A stretch of 64,000 nt of DNA from Mytilus galloprovincialis (lineage: Eukaryota > Mollusca > Bivalvia > Mytilida > Mytilidae): NCBI RefSeq assembly GCF_965363235.1, contig NC_134845.1, forward strand, positions 63,765,261 to 63,829,260. Reading direction: 5' to 3'. Position 1 is the first letter of the stretch; each line of letters starts with the position of its first letter. Of this stretch, positions 43,001 through 53,279 are shown piece after piece. The notes beneath the pieces are model-generated. The model saw nothing but the letters and a program-made list of their open reading frames with translations. It did not search any database and was not told the origin of the DNA. Made by a program: the position numbers and the translations under genes.

Positions 43001-43828
43001 TAGTCACCAAATTTAGTGAGATCATTTGCTGACAACGCCAACGTATATTTGGGTATAAAATTAGTTTACAGAGTGTATTGTGTTATTCGTTATTGTATGT
43101 ATTTGCATCAGAATATCAATGCAATGTTTGCCACTTAAAGATAAAAAAAGGGGGGTGAGTTACCGAAGGTATTCATATTCAAAGTGGAAAACAAACTGGC
43201 AATAAAAATAAAACACTAATTATAATAAAAGACAAACAACAAGTACACAAAGCCCAACATGGAAAACTAAACACTGAGCAGCAAGATAAGCAAGTAGTCA
43301 TTTTCCAGGATAATGCAATTTTCATTTGTGTGAACTATACAAGCAATTACATGCATGTGAACTATTGAGATTTGAAAATAGTAAAATTTTAGAATATTTT
43401 GATGGCAGATCTTTTCTCCATCTCATGTAGATAATTCAATACAGAAATAAAACAGAATTACAAATAATCACAATTTTATTTAAATTAATTATAAATAACA
43501 ATAACAACAGAGACATTAAATAAATATGAATCACATTTATAAAATATTCATTCACTTACAACATTTGCAAAAATAAAATATAACTTTGATTTGAATCGAT
43601 CAATGAAAACATATTTACAATATTATGCATACAATCATATGTGTGAAAAAGGTATGGGTATCACATAAAAACGTTGATTCAGAGGAACATTTATAATACT
43701 ACAATGAAAGTGTGAACAGATACATAGATAAATAATCATTCTGTCCAATTTAGGGATTCATCAAAATTCCCTTTGAATAGAAATTATTATTTAGAATGAA
43801 AGACAAAGGTTTTGGACTAGAGTTTTAT

Positions 43829-44632
43829 CTATAATTCACTTTTTTCTCCTTCTGATGAAGAACCAGACCCTTGATATACTTTACTGACAATAGGATTAGC
43901 AATGTCTTCTAAGGATTTCTTCTGTTCTTTAAGTTCTTCTAACGAAGGATCTGAATTATTTTCCAACCATTTAATTTTTTCTTCAATCGCATTTTCAATG
44001 GTTGACTTGTCGTCATCTGTCAGTTTTCCACCTAATTTTTCTTTATCACCGATTTGATTTTTGAGGTTATAGGTCAAACTTTCAAGTTCATTTTTAGCAT
44101 CAACTTTTTCTTTTATAGCCTTATCTTCATCTGCAAATTTTTCAGCATCATTTATCATACGATCAATATCTTGTTGTGAAAGTCTGTTATCATCCTTTTG
44201 AATAACAATATTGTTTTTCTTACCCGTACCTTTATCTTCTGCACTTACTTCTAAAATCCCGTTAGCATCAACAGCGAACGTGACTTCGATCTGTGGTATT
44301 CCTCGTGGAGCTGGTGGGATTCCAGTCAAATCAAATTTTCCCAATATGTGATTGTCTTTTGTCATTGTTCTTTCACCTTCAAAAATCTGTATTGTTACGG
44401 CATTTTGGTTATCGGCTGCTGTTGAAAATATTTGTGATCTTTTTGTTGGTATTTGGGTGTTTCGCGGGATCAGTTTTGTCATGACACCACCAACGGTTTC
44501 AATACCAAGTGTTAGGGGATTAACATCCATCAATAACAGTTTTCCGGTCTCTTCCTCTCCACTCAGGATGCCACCTTGAACAGCGGCACCAAAAGCCACA
44601 GCCTCATCTGGATTTACCCCTCTGTTTGGCTC
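43829..44632 (-). CDS. HSPA5: BiP exon 5 (last coding): end of ATPase, substrate domain, KSEL tail
   Basis: Starts after 'aattttatag' with [17 protein letters not shown], phase 0. It includes [20 protein letters not shown], the substrate-binding strands and the helical lid. Stop TAG at 43829-43831 follows KSEL. Confidence 0.93.
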   Translation of the reverse strand, partial: EPNRGVNPDEAVAFGAAVQGGILSGEEETGKLLLMDVNPLTLGIETVGGVMTKLIPRNTQIPTKRSQIFSTAADNQNAVTIQIFEGERTMTKDNHILGKFDLTGIPPAPRGIPQIEVTFAVDANGILEVSAEDKGTGKKNNIVIQKDDNRLSQQDIDRMINDAEKFADEDKAIKEKVDAKNELESLTYNLKNQIGDKEKLGGKLTDDDKSTIENAIEEKIKWLENNSDPSLEELKEQKKSLEDIANPIVSKVYQGSGSSSEGEKSEL

Positions 44633-47600
44633 CTATAAAATTATAAATTTGAAATGACCTAACATTAAATATCTTTTTTGTCTTGATCATGTTGACCTTA
44701 TTTTTCGTTGTTGGGATATACAAATACCCGACCACGTCCACTCTGTGTTTTTGTTATATTTATTTCTATTTGTATCCATCGGATAATTTACGGTTTTTTA
44801 ACTGATTTTTTTATAGTTTTTTCTTATATTGTACTGTTACACCACTATCCCATTTTAGGGGGAGGGTTTGGTATCCCGCTAACATGTTTAACCCCCGCCA
44901 CATTCTAAATGTATGTGCCTGTCCCAAGTCAGGAGCCTGTAATTCATTGGTTGTCGTTTTTCATTCATTTGTTGTACATAAATTAGGCCGTTTGTTTTTT
45001 CGTTTGAATTGTTTTACATTTGTCATTATGGGGCCTTTTATAGCTGTTTATGCTGTATGGGCTTTGCTCATTGTTGAAGGCCGTACCGTGACCTATAATT
45101 GTTAATTTCTGTGTCATTTGGTCTCTTGTGGAGAGTTGTCTCATTTGCAATCATACCACATCTTCTTTTTTATATTTATATGGTTCCGGCTAAATTTTTT
45201 TTTACATAGCTCTTCAAATGTTTCGGTTCACATTAATTTTTGGCTTTAAAATATTAGATCTTGAGCAATCCTGGTGAAGGTAAATAAAGAAAAGCGTTTT
45301 GGTTGCATGAAATTTGAAACGTGTTGTTTTCATATTATTAAAGAAAATGCAAACAACATAGAAACTTCTTGAGAACATTTTCTTTTTTAAACAAATATAT
45401 ATATATAGAACCCCTTAAAAAATATGAAAAGATGATAAGATTAATAAGAACAAAAACAAACACTCACCTTGCCGCTAAAGTAGTCTTTGAGAAGTTGCTG
45501 AACTTTAGGAATTCGTGTAGAACCACCAACAAGGACTACTTCGTCAATATCAGATTTCTTCATGTTGGCGTCATCTAATACTTTCTGTACTGGTTTCATG
45601 GTAGATTTGAATAAATCCTGAAAGACAAAGTTTCATATTCATTAATACAATAGGTTCCTTGTCTACATTAATTTGTTGTGGTTGGCAAATTGAATGTATT
45701 AGAAAATTTGTATTAAGAAGTGAAATAAAAAAAAAGCCGAATTTTCTATTCAAGAAAAAAACATTCTACATTTTCATTAGCTTAATTTGACCCCATGCTT
45801 AGCCTGTACAGTACCAAAATTCGATAAAAAGTTTAAAATGCACCATTGATTGATAAATTGTTCTTCCCTCAACGTCTAGTGACAAATGTTTCATGCATAT
45901 CCTTTTCGATCTTTTCAAATGTAATTTAGCATACACAAAAGAATTTTAATTGTCTGAAGAGTTGCAATTCTAATCTCTTTCGTCCTATATTGCAGAATCG
46001 GTTAATGCATAATTAAGGGTTTTTTTCTACGAGCATGCCAGTGTAACAAAAAGTTTACTATTTACATGGTGTATGTCAATATTCTCAAATCTGTTATGAT
46101 ATACATAAAAAAGAAGATGTGAAGGACAGATTGTCAATGAGACAACTCTCCACAAGACACCCACATGACACCGAAATAACAACTATATTATGTCTAACCA
46201 TACAGCCTTCAACAATGAACAAAGCCCATACCATATAGTTACCTATAAAAAAAACGAAATGACAAATGTAAAACAATTCGCACTTAATGCTGGTGTCTGT
46301 TATATGGTCGAGTTGTTGTCTCTTTGGCACATTACCCATTTCCATTCTCAATTTTATTAAATTTCAAAACTTACCATATTTAATTCTTCAAACTTGGCCC
46401 TAGAGAGTGTTTCTGAGAAATCATTTCCTTCAAATAATGATTCAATTTCTACTCTTGTTTGATGTGCAGACGACAGGGCTCTTTTAGCTTTTTCGACCTC
46501 ACGTCTCAGTTTCTGCATGGCATGTTTATCTTTTCTCATGTCTTTTCCTGTTTTCTTTTTATAGACTTTTATAAAATGTTCCATAACTCTCTGGTCAAAA
46601 TCTTCTCCTCCCAAATGTGTATCGCCATTCGTTGCTATGACTTCGAATATTCCATTATCGATCGTTAAGATGGAGACATCAAAAGTTCCTCCTCCAAGAT
46701 CAAACACAAGAACATTTTTCTCCCCTTTCTTATCAAGTCCATAAGCAATAGCTGCTGCAGTTCTGAAAAGTAAGAGGATATCAATGCAATGCACAACGAA
46801 TCAAATATAAAGGATCTGTCATATTCCAGAAAATGTTTCTGAAGATCCTTTTTTATATTATTAATGATACTGCTACTTTAGTTATAGGTGTTATTCGGTG
46901 ATTGTTATCTGTAGTGGCTTTGCTGTCAAATAATTTATTATTTGCTGAAATTAAATAATAACAGAAAAATATTGTGAGAGGAGTATATAAAGTTTAGATT
47001 TTATCTACAATGTAAATAAAGATTTGGTAAGTGGTAACTTATGTTTAACCCCATAACTTAGAGCGGCTACATAATCCTTGTTCAAAAATAGAGTTACTTT
47101 TCTTTGATTATACAATACTAGCATATTATACTTACGGTTCGTTGATGATTCTCATAACATTGAGACCAGCAATCCTTCCAGCGTCTTTAGTGGCCTGTCG
47201 CTGGGCGTCGTTGAAGTAAGCCGGGACAGTAACAACAGCATTGGTCACCCTTTTACCAAGATAGCCCTCAGCAATGTCCTTCATCTTACCCAAGACCATT
47301 GCAGATATTTCCTCTGGTGCGAACACTTTCAAAGAATCTCCAACTTTAGCTTGTATATGTGGCTTGTTTTTCTTATTGACGACTTTAAATGGATAATGTT
47401 TGATGTCTTTCTGTACAGCTTCATCATTCCATTCTCGACCAATCAGACGCTTGACGTCAAATATCGTATGTTCAGGGTTGGTTGTCAGCTGGTTTTTAGC
47501 TGCATCTCCTATAAGACGATCGCCTTCTTCAGTAAACGCTACGTAAGACGGAGTGATTCTGTTTCCCTGGTCATTTGCGATTATTTCAACTCTTCCATTT

Positions 47601-48243
47601 TTGAAAACGCCAACACTAAAATAAAGAAACTCGATTTTATATAATAGATTCATCATATAGTGTAGCAGTGATGCTAAATTGTGTTAGTTTTGCATGTCCC
47701 TGTAACCTTCTATTGATATATTATATGTGAAAATCATATTTGATGAAGTGAAAAAAAAACAGGAAAAAAGCGGAAGCCGTGGTGTTGTTTGTTAAAGTTC
47801 GAGTTTTGGGGGATATATCAATGGAATCCAATCAGAAAAAAATGGATTGTTAATGGAAAGAACATCATTAATATATCTGAAAGTGAAATTAAACGGTCTG
47901 GCTTCTTTGGTCTTTCTTGTTTTGACAAGTGTCTGAAGGAACTCCAATTCATATGAAAGTAAGAAGAGGTAGACAAGGAGATGCGCACAGTTTGTTCCCA
48001 TAGGAAAGCTGAAAATTTATAAAATCTTGAAATTAGGCACTGTAAATGCTTTGAACACGGTTTTCATAATGAAATATTATAATAAAGGAAAAAATAGTAA
48101 TTGTTATGACTTTGAACTTACCAAGAATAAGTAGTTCCAAGATCTATACCAATAACTGTTCCAATATCCTCGTCTTTTGCCATTGCGCATGACAGGAACA
48201 CAAGCACACTAACTCCAATTATAAGAAACTTCATCATGTGCAT
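43829..48243 (-). CDS. HSPA5: BiP/GRP78, endoplasmic reticulum Hsp70 chaperone
   Basis: Five coding exons on the minus strand: 48243-48122, 47615-47136, 46762-46375, 45617-45468 and 44632-43829. They join in frame to 647 residues (human GRP78 has 654). There is a signal peptide at about residues 1-21 ([19 protein letters not shown]). The nucleotide-binding domain has intact motifs: [20 protein letters not shown] and [10 protein letters not shown]. The substrate-binding domain and the lid follow. The protein ends EGEKSEL, an ER-retrieval signal of KDEL type with Asp replaced by Ser. The product folds and holds proteins in the ER lumen and restrains stress sensors. The acceptor 'cctctcttatag' sits 2 bases before the first ATG, so there is a non-coding 5' exon. 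A minus-strand AATAAA lies at 43475-43480. All motifs are intact, so it is likely functional. Confidence 0.93.
44830..45180 (+). repeat. R1 interspersed repeat, fullest copy
   Basis: Runs from 'gggggagggtttggtatccc' to 'gagttgtctcatttgcaatc' and 'accacatcttct', about 340 bp. It lies in intron 4 of BiP. ORFs within it are chance frames. No terminal inverted repeats are evident; it is probably a SINE-like family. Confidence 0.75.
45205..45340 (+). repeat. R3 partial copy
   Basis: Contains 'catagctcttcaaatg', 'ctggtgaaggtaaat' and 'gaaaagcgttttggttgca', related to the tandem pair at 32866-33570. It is in intron 4 of BiP. Confidence 0.55.
45468..45617 (-). CDS. HSPA5: BiP exon 4
   Basis: 150 bases in phase 0/0, acceptor 'ctttcag', donor AAG|GTGAGT. 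It encodes [20 protein letters not shown] to LLKDYFSGK and contains the adenosine motif GGSTRIP. Confidence 0.93.
46095..46350 (-). repeat. R1 repeat plus short tail
   Basis: Begins 'agacaactctccacaag', with 'cagccttcaacaatgaac' and then 'gttgttgtctctttggcac'. It lies in intron 3 of BiP, ending about 25 bases from exon 3. Confidence 0.65.
46375..46762 (-). CDS. HSPA5: BiP exon 3
   Basis: 388 bases, acceptor 'cttttcag', donor AATATG|GTAAG. It reads [19 protein letters not shown], the second phosphate motif [29 protein letters not shown] and KFEELNM. Confidence 0.93.
47136..47615 (-). CDS. HSPA5: BiP exon 2
   Basis: 480 bases, acceptor 'tttattttag', donor GAACC|GTAAG. It reads [20 protein letters not shown], then [20 protein letters not shown] and MRIINEP. 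It is the counterpart of the broken block at 5811-6279. Confidence 0.93.
47790..48015 (-). mobile_element. RT element fragment in BiP intron 1
   Basis: Reads [38 protein letters not shown] and [12 protein letters not shown], the palm region of the RT family. The catalytic pair that would be Asp-Asp reads YIND, so this copy is dead even where the frame is open. Confidence 0.7.
48122..48243 (-). CDS. HSPA5: BiP exon 1 (first coding): signal peptide and first phosphate loop
   Basis: Three nearby ATGs (48243, 48237, 48234) give MHMMKF, MMKF or MKF starts, and any of them leaves a good signal peptide. The exon ends TATTCTTG|GTAAG within TTYSC. The acceptor lies 2 bases before 48243, so translation starts just inside this exon. 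Confidence 0.9.
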
Positions 48244-48547
48244 GTCTATAAGAGAGGAAATAAAATACACATAATTTTTTTTTTCTAATTAACATCTTCG
48301 AAGAAAATGTTGAACATGATGGTATTGAGAATTTTACAATAACTTCAAAAAAGTTACTTGAACACATATCTAGCATATACAATTTTAGGTTGAGATTTGT
48401 TCGTTTCTTCATTAAATAAAATCGACCAATATTTGATCCAAAACTTTGAAATTCCATATACGTAATATATTCAATTCAATTCAATTCAAATATTCATTGT
48501 CACTTAAAATATTAACAATGAGTTTGTGACAAATTATATAAACATAC

Positions 48548-48690
48548 CATTGGCGGATCCAGGGAGGGGAGGTGTATTCCGGGGGTTGGACCCCCTTTTT
48601 TTGGCCGATCAATGCATTTGAATGGGGACATATAGTTGGAACCCCCCCCCCCCTTTAAAATGGCTGGATCCGCCCCTGCATACACAAAAT
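48548..48690 (-). repeat. R4 repeat
   Basis: Contains 'ggcggatccagggaggg', a run of C and 'ggatccgcccctgc', with 'caatgcatttgaatgggg'. The outer parts ('ggcggatcca'/'tggatccgcc') are inverted to each other. A TTCAA microsatellite lies just left, at 48474-48491. Confidence 0.6.
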
Positions 48691-49245
48691 ACATTTCACA
48701 GACAAAACCATAAGAAGCGGCTGAAACCTCGAGGAAAACATATTATAGAAATATAGAAAAGTTATATATATATATAACATGTATAATGATACATGTAATA
48801 CAATATGCACTCACTTATTTGTATTTAGTTTTAAATGATATTTTGTTTACGGTGTGGTCTTTAAGTATACACCATAATAAAATATATACAACTCCTAATG
48901 ATTTAAAAAAAAATGTTGAAATAATTATATAATCGCGAATGTCCAATGGTAGATTATTCTATTTTAGAGCTTTTCGTTTAGTTACGGACCTAATTTATCT
49001 ACATGTATATCAGGTGGTACACGAAATATGGGATGATATATTCTTGATATTTTCAAATCATCAAACTTCCCTAACAAATATTCCTTTACAACTTTTAAAG
49101 GTATTCGGTTTTTATAAAACTGAAATATCCCCAAGAAAAAAAAAACATATCTAAATAGTGAACTGAAGAACCGAATACCTTCTGTAACAAAAATAAAAAT
49201 CAAATTCAATTTTACCTGTATTTTCAATGATGAGAACCATCATAG

Positions 49246-49300
49246 TCTATGTTCGTCCTGAAATTGCATGAAATATTTGCCACTGAACTTTAAGCAATAT
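49246..49300 (+). repeat. Short mussel repeat ('cgtcctga...catgaa')
   Basis: Contains 'gttcgtcctgaaattgcatg' and 'tttgccactgaac'. Near copies lie at 28580-28640 and 30152-30210, both inside the TTAA element. Confidence 0.5.
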
Positions 49301-49343
49301 TAACTAATCGTATATAATTATACTATGTAATATATGTACTTAC

Positions 49344-49480
49344 TGTGAGATGTTAAATCAGGTTTTGTAATTATTTAACAGTTTAGGTATACTAATTTCT
49401 TTCTTCCGGTAAACAATAAAATAGTTGAAGTCTGAGGTTGAAGATCTCCGGTATAGGTTGATTGAATTGTAAGCTTTGTA
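49344..49480 (-). other. Candidate non-coding 5' exon of BiP
   Basis: A consensus donor, ACA|GTAAGT, occurs on the minus strand at 49344/49343, about 1.1 kb upstream of the first coding exon, which itself begins at a splice acceptor. The upstream border is a guess. Transcript ends would settle it. Confidence 0.3.
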
Positions 49481-49605
49481 TCAAAGGTGAATAAAATAAT
49501 ATGAATTTGCATTTGATTTTATACTAAATTATTTCTCATAGTACTTAGTATAAGTTGTCGTGTCATTTATTTATTTGTCGTAATCATTTTCGTAGTAAAT
49601 TCATT

Positions 49606-49640
49606 AAGTATACGTGTTATTGATAAGTACACGTGTTATT
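49606..49640. promoter_or_regulatory. Direct repeat with ACGTGTTATT core upstream of BiP
   Basis: AAGTATACGTGTTATT (49606-49621) and AAGTACACGTGTTATT (49625-49640) differ at one base and are spaced 19 bases start to start. The ACGTG core is shared by bZIP (XBP1/ATF6-type) and bHLH sites. I did not find a canonical ERSE (CCAAT-N9-CCACG). Function is inferred from position only. Confidence 0.35.
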
Positions 49641-49649
49641 TAAATTCTA

Positions 49650-50895
49650 TACGCCGGTAAAATGTAAACAAACAAAAGTTGCATCATTCAGTATAGAAAG
49701 CTGACGTAATACATCAATATATTAGATATCTATTTTTAGATCGGAGTGAATTATTACCTAGAAAATTTTATGCGCATTTCTATAAAGCTGGTCACCCAGT
49801 CAACAGGCTTAAACTAAAGCTTGTTTTTCATTAAAGAAAATGGAACTTTTAAAATAAAACAGAGGTATAGAAAAATCTAGAAATATCATAAGTAACTGTA
49901 TATAGCATATTTATATACAATCTTGACAATCTTGATATCGGGATTTCCCATAGTTTAAATAGAGAAAAATTAAATAGGTCAATGTAAAGGTAAAAATATC
50001 AACTAGAAAATACTAGTTGATCTATTGGAACATTTGATCTATTGGAACATTTGATCTTCTTTTCAAATTTGTCGAATCAATTATGTACAGTCAAACATAT
50101 AATACTATACACTGCACAGTCAATAGCATTTTTTTTTATACTTTAGATATATTTTCTTTTTTTTTAGGCTAGAAATAACAGAAAGCATGCGTATACATGT
50201 ATATGCAATACAATTAAAGTATATTGAAAATTAGACAGGCATTTCGGGGGCATGTACCCGTCTTTTTTGTGTTTACATTCTTAAGCGCACAATCTTAAAT
50301 TATATCGTTGTTAATACATGTCCCCACCGCAACCCATGGCCACCATCTTATTTCTGAATAATTCGAGAAGTGGGATGCACGTTTAAATTAAATCTTAACT
50401 CGTTAAATGTGATGTGTCACTTAATTTAACCTGTTAAGCTGTTTAATGTGATCTTAAGGAAGCTTGAAAGTGAACGGAAATTGTGGTTCCATATAACGAC
50501 ATTTTGAAGCTGCAGTTGTGATGTGTCATGAAAAAATATCTTTCATAATATAAGTTCCAAGTGAAAAAAAATATTCTGTAGTACATGTATTATTCTCACT
50601 GGAACACATACAGTCAAACGGAACTAAGGGTATAAAACATCCAACTGGAACTTACATGGCATTGTTTACAATGAAGGTTCGTGTAGAACTGGCACGCCCC
50701 CTTTATATATAGGAAAAATTTGGTAGATTATATATATAAGGATTCAATGAAGCAAGACTGGAGTAGCCCCCTTAGGTCAGTCAGCGCCCCCCACCCCACT
50801 TTTATAAAGTTCTGGCCATGATCCGCCAATGTGATATCTGTGTTCTATAGGGCGGAGTGATATTTTTATAAAGAAGGATTTATCTCTCCCTAAAG
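49650..50895. other. Intergenic, no gene seen
   Basis: AT-rich sequence with 'tgatctattggaacat' repeated at 50027 and 50043 and short homopolymer runs. No coding region or known repeat could be delimited. Confidence 0.4.
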
Positions 50896-50896
50896 A

Positions 50897-52260
50897 CCCA
50901 GTCCCACTAGACCACGATTGCACCACGTTCACCGCGATCTAAAATAAATTCCGATCGTGGTGAGGTCGCGGTATGAGCGGCATGAAAATGTATATTTTCA
51001 TTGCTTTCACGATGCTACTACGTTCTCATTACGCTTCTACGACGATCCTTCTACGATTATACCACGTTCTCACCGCGCTTATTCTGCGACCTCACAACGC
51101 TTATAAGATCTTTCTACGCTCATCACGTTCTCACCACGACCCGATACCACGAGCTATCCACTAACCACGCTTCTACTGCGATTATAGTACGTTCTTACCA
51201 CGATTAATATTATACTACGTTCATAACGCGATCTTACTATGTTCTCAGCAATAACGTCAACATCATGTTCCAAATCAATACAGTTCCATTCCTTCTGTTT
51301 CTGTTTAATACGTAGATTTCTCAGAAACAATACAGTCATGCCACCAAAATCGACTAAAACACGTGGGTGTGGTGGTAGGGGTTGACGTAGAGGCAAAGGG
51401 AGCTCTGATAGTAACGAATCCTGATCCAGCAGAGATGTCGGACCGACCAATCCAACCTAAATTACAACCTATTGCTGGTCCATCAAACTAAAATGACGAT
51501 ATTTTAATGAACAAAAGCAGAGATGACACAGATGTGTCAATAGATATAGGAAGATGTGGTATGAGTGTCAATGAGACAACTCTCCATCCAAGTAACAATT
51601 TATAAAAGTAAACCATTATAGGCCAAGGTACTGCCTTCTACACGGAACCTTGGCTCACACCGAACAGCAAGCTATATGGGACCCCAAAATTAATAGTGTG
51701 AAACCATTCAAACAGGAAAACCAACGGTCTAATCTATATAAAAACGAGAAGCATGGTTGAGCCGTTAGAGAAAAAGAAGTCCTAATTACATACAGACAAA
51801 TAAAACCTGTAGAGATTTAATATATTTTAAGTGAAAATGACAATGAGAATGATGGTCATAGTATGAACGTAGTGATGTCGTAAGAAGAGCGTGATGAGGA
51901 CGACAAGGGCGTACTACAATCGTACTGTGGTCTTGAACTGCGAGTTGTAAACGTGGTATGATCGTAGTGGAAGCGTAGTTAGGTCGCGGTGAGAACGTGA
52001 TGGTCGTAGTGAGGTCATAATAACGTCGCTGTGAGATCGTAGCGCTGTCTCTCCGAATAGAATCACGCTTTCGCTCGCTCTCGCTACGATGGTACAGCGA
52101 CCTTTGCGATCTTACCACGACATAAGTGCGCTCTCACTACGCTTCTAATACGACCTGATTTCACCACGACCGCACCACGATTGTTTTGAACATGTTCAAA
52201 GTTTGTCACGCTCATCACGATCTTGAAGACCTCACCACGACCGTGATACGATTTGTTTTT
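50897..52260. mobile_element. Degenerate transposon-like region dense in ACCACG/CGTGGT motifs
   Basis: The left block (50900-51250) and right block (51850-52260) are packed with 'ttctcaccacg', 'accacgattg' and their complements. The orientation changes within the right block. The middle has a short basic ORF start (ATG at about 51339, MPPKSTKTRG) that is broken by a stop. An R1 repeat (51539-51790) is inserted between. Termini are not certain. Confidence 0.5.
51539..51790 (-). repeat. R1 interspersed repeat
   Basis: Starts 'agatataggaagatgtggt', then 'caatgagacaactctccat' and 'aaccattcaaacaggaaaac'. It separates the two ACCACG-rich blocks. Confidence 0.7.
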
Positions 52261-52649
52261 AATTTTTAAGACATATAAACTAAATATTTCCTGTATACAA
52301 TTACCTTAGTCGTCCAAGTACAGGCTAAGGGTCCCTGTTTACAAAATGAACCATCTATCCTGGGTTAATAGAAGGCTATAAAAATGTAGTCCACTTATTA
52401 CCTTGGATATACAATTCGTGTAAAAACTATATCCATACAATGTTAGAAGCATCTAACAGTTCTATTCTTTAATTTCAAAATAGTATAAGTAAATAATAAG
52501 ATATTCACACTAAAGATGTGCATTTACTACAATAAACATGATAGGCTAAATTACATTTTTTTTCTATGTTTGTATAAATAGATAAAATCTGTATTCTTAT
52601 ACGATAAACCATAAAAAATGTACTTTGACTCATGACAAGCTTAATACTA

Positions 52650-53275
52650 TATTTACTGTCTAAATTTTCCTTATAACCGACTCCAATTTTGTCTTCTCAA
52701 TGATGTCAACGCCTTTCAAAAGAAATCAAAATTTAGATTAATTTTCAAGTTTTGTTTCCAGATTTTATAAATATCTTGCGGTGCTTTAGGCGTTTTGTCA
52801 AATTTTATTGAATTCCTAATTTTCCATAGTGTCAATTTAAAATATATGATAATTATGTTTAAAAAATTATCATATTTTAATTCTTTTCGTGTTTTTACCT
52901 AATAGAATGTCCTTTTCAACAAAAGGATTATTTATTGGAGATTTTTTTAAATTAACTGTGATGTACTACACCTGAAAAATAAGTGTTGCAGGGTTTCTAT
53001 ATCACTGTCATTTTGACAAATGTGGCATTTTCCATTTGATATCTTCATTTTGTTTTAATCTTTCTTCAGTATATAAAGTATTGTGCATGGATCTCCATTG
53101 AAATTCTTTTACTTTATTTTCAATTTTCAAATGTTCTTATCCCGACCATATATTTTCTCGAGGTATATTTGTTCCAAATAAGTACATAAATCACTAAAAG
53201 TTCATTGTCTATAACATCCATTCCTTGAATTCACATACTTCCATTTGCATTTCACTTGACTTCTAAATTCTTTAG
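52650..53275 (-). mobile_element. Decayed LINE 3' fragment
   Basis: Minus-strand scraps read LYTEERLKQN, DIKWKMPHLSK and similar text, the C-terminal zinc-region surroundings of a LINE RT protein ('MHNTLYTEE...CHICQNDSDIETLQ' style, in several frames). No intact motif remains. The stretch 52260-52650 shows nothing. Confidence 0.45.
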
Positions 53276-53279
53276 AAGT

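Noticed and set aside
44708..45105. Two plus-strand frames in BiP intron 4
   Set aside because: They fall inside repeat R1 and recur in other R1 copies.
50973..51207. Overlapping plus-strand frames rich in Arg/Ser/Thr
   Set aside because: They are translations of the ACCACG-type word array, not a protein.
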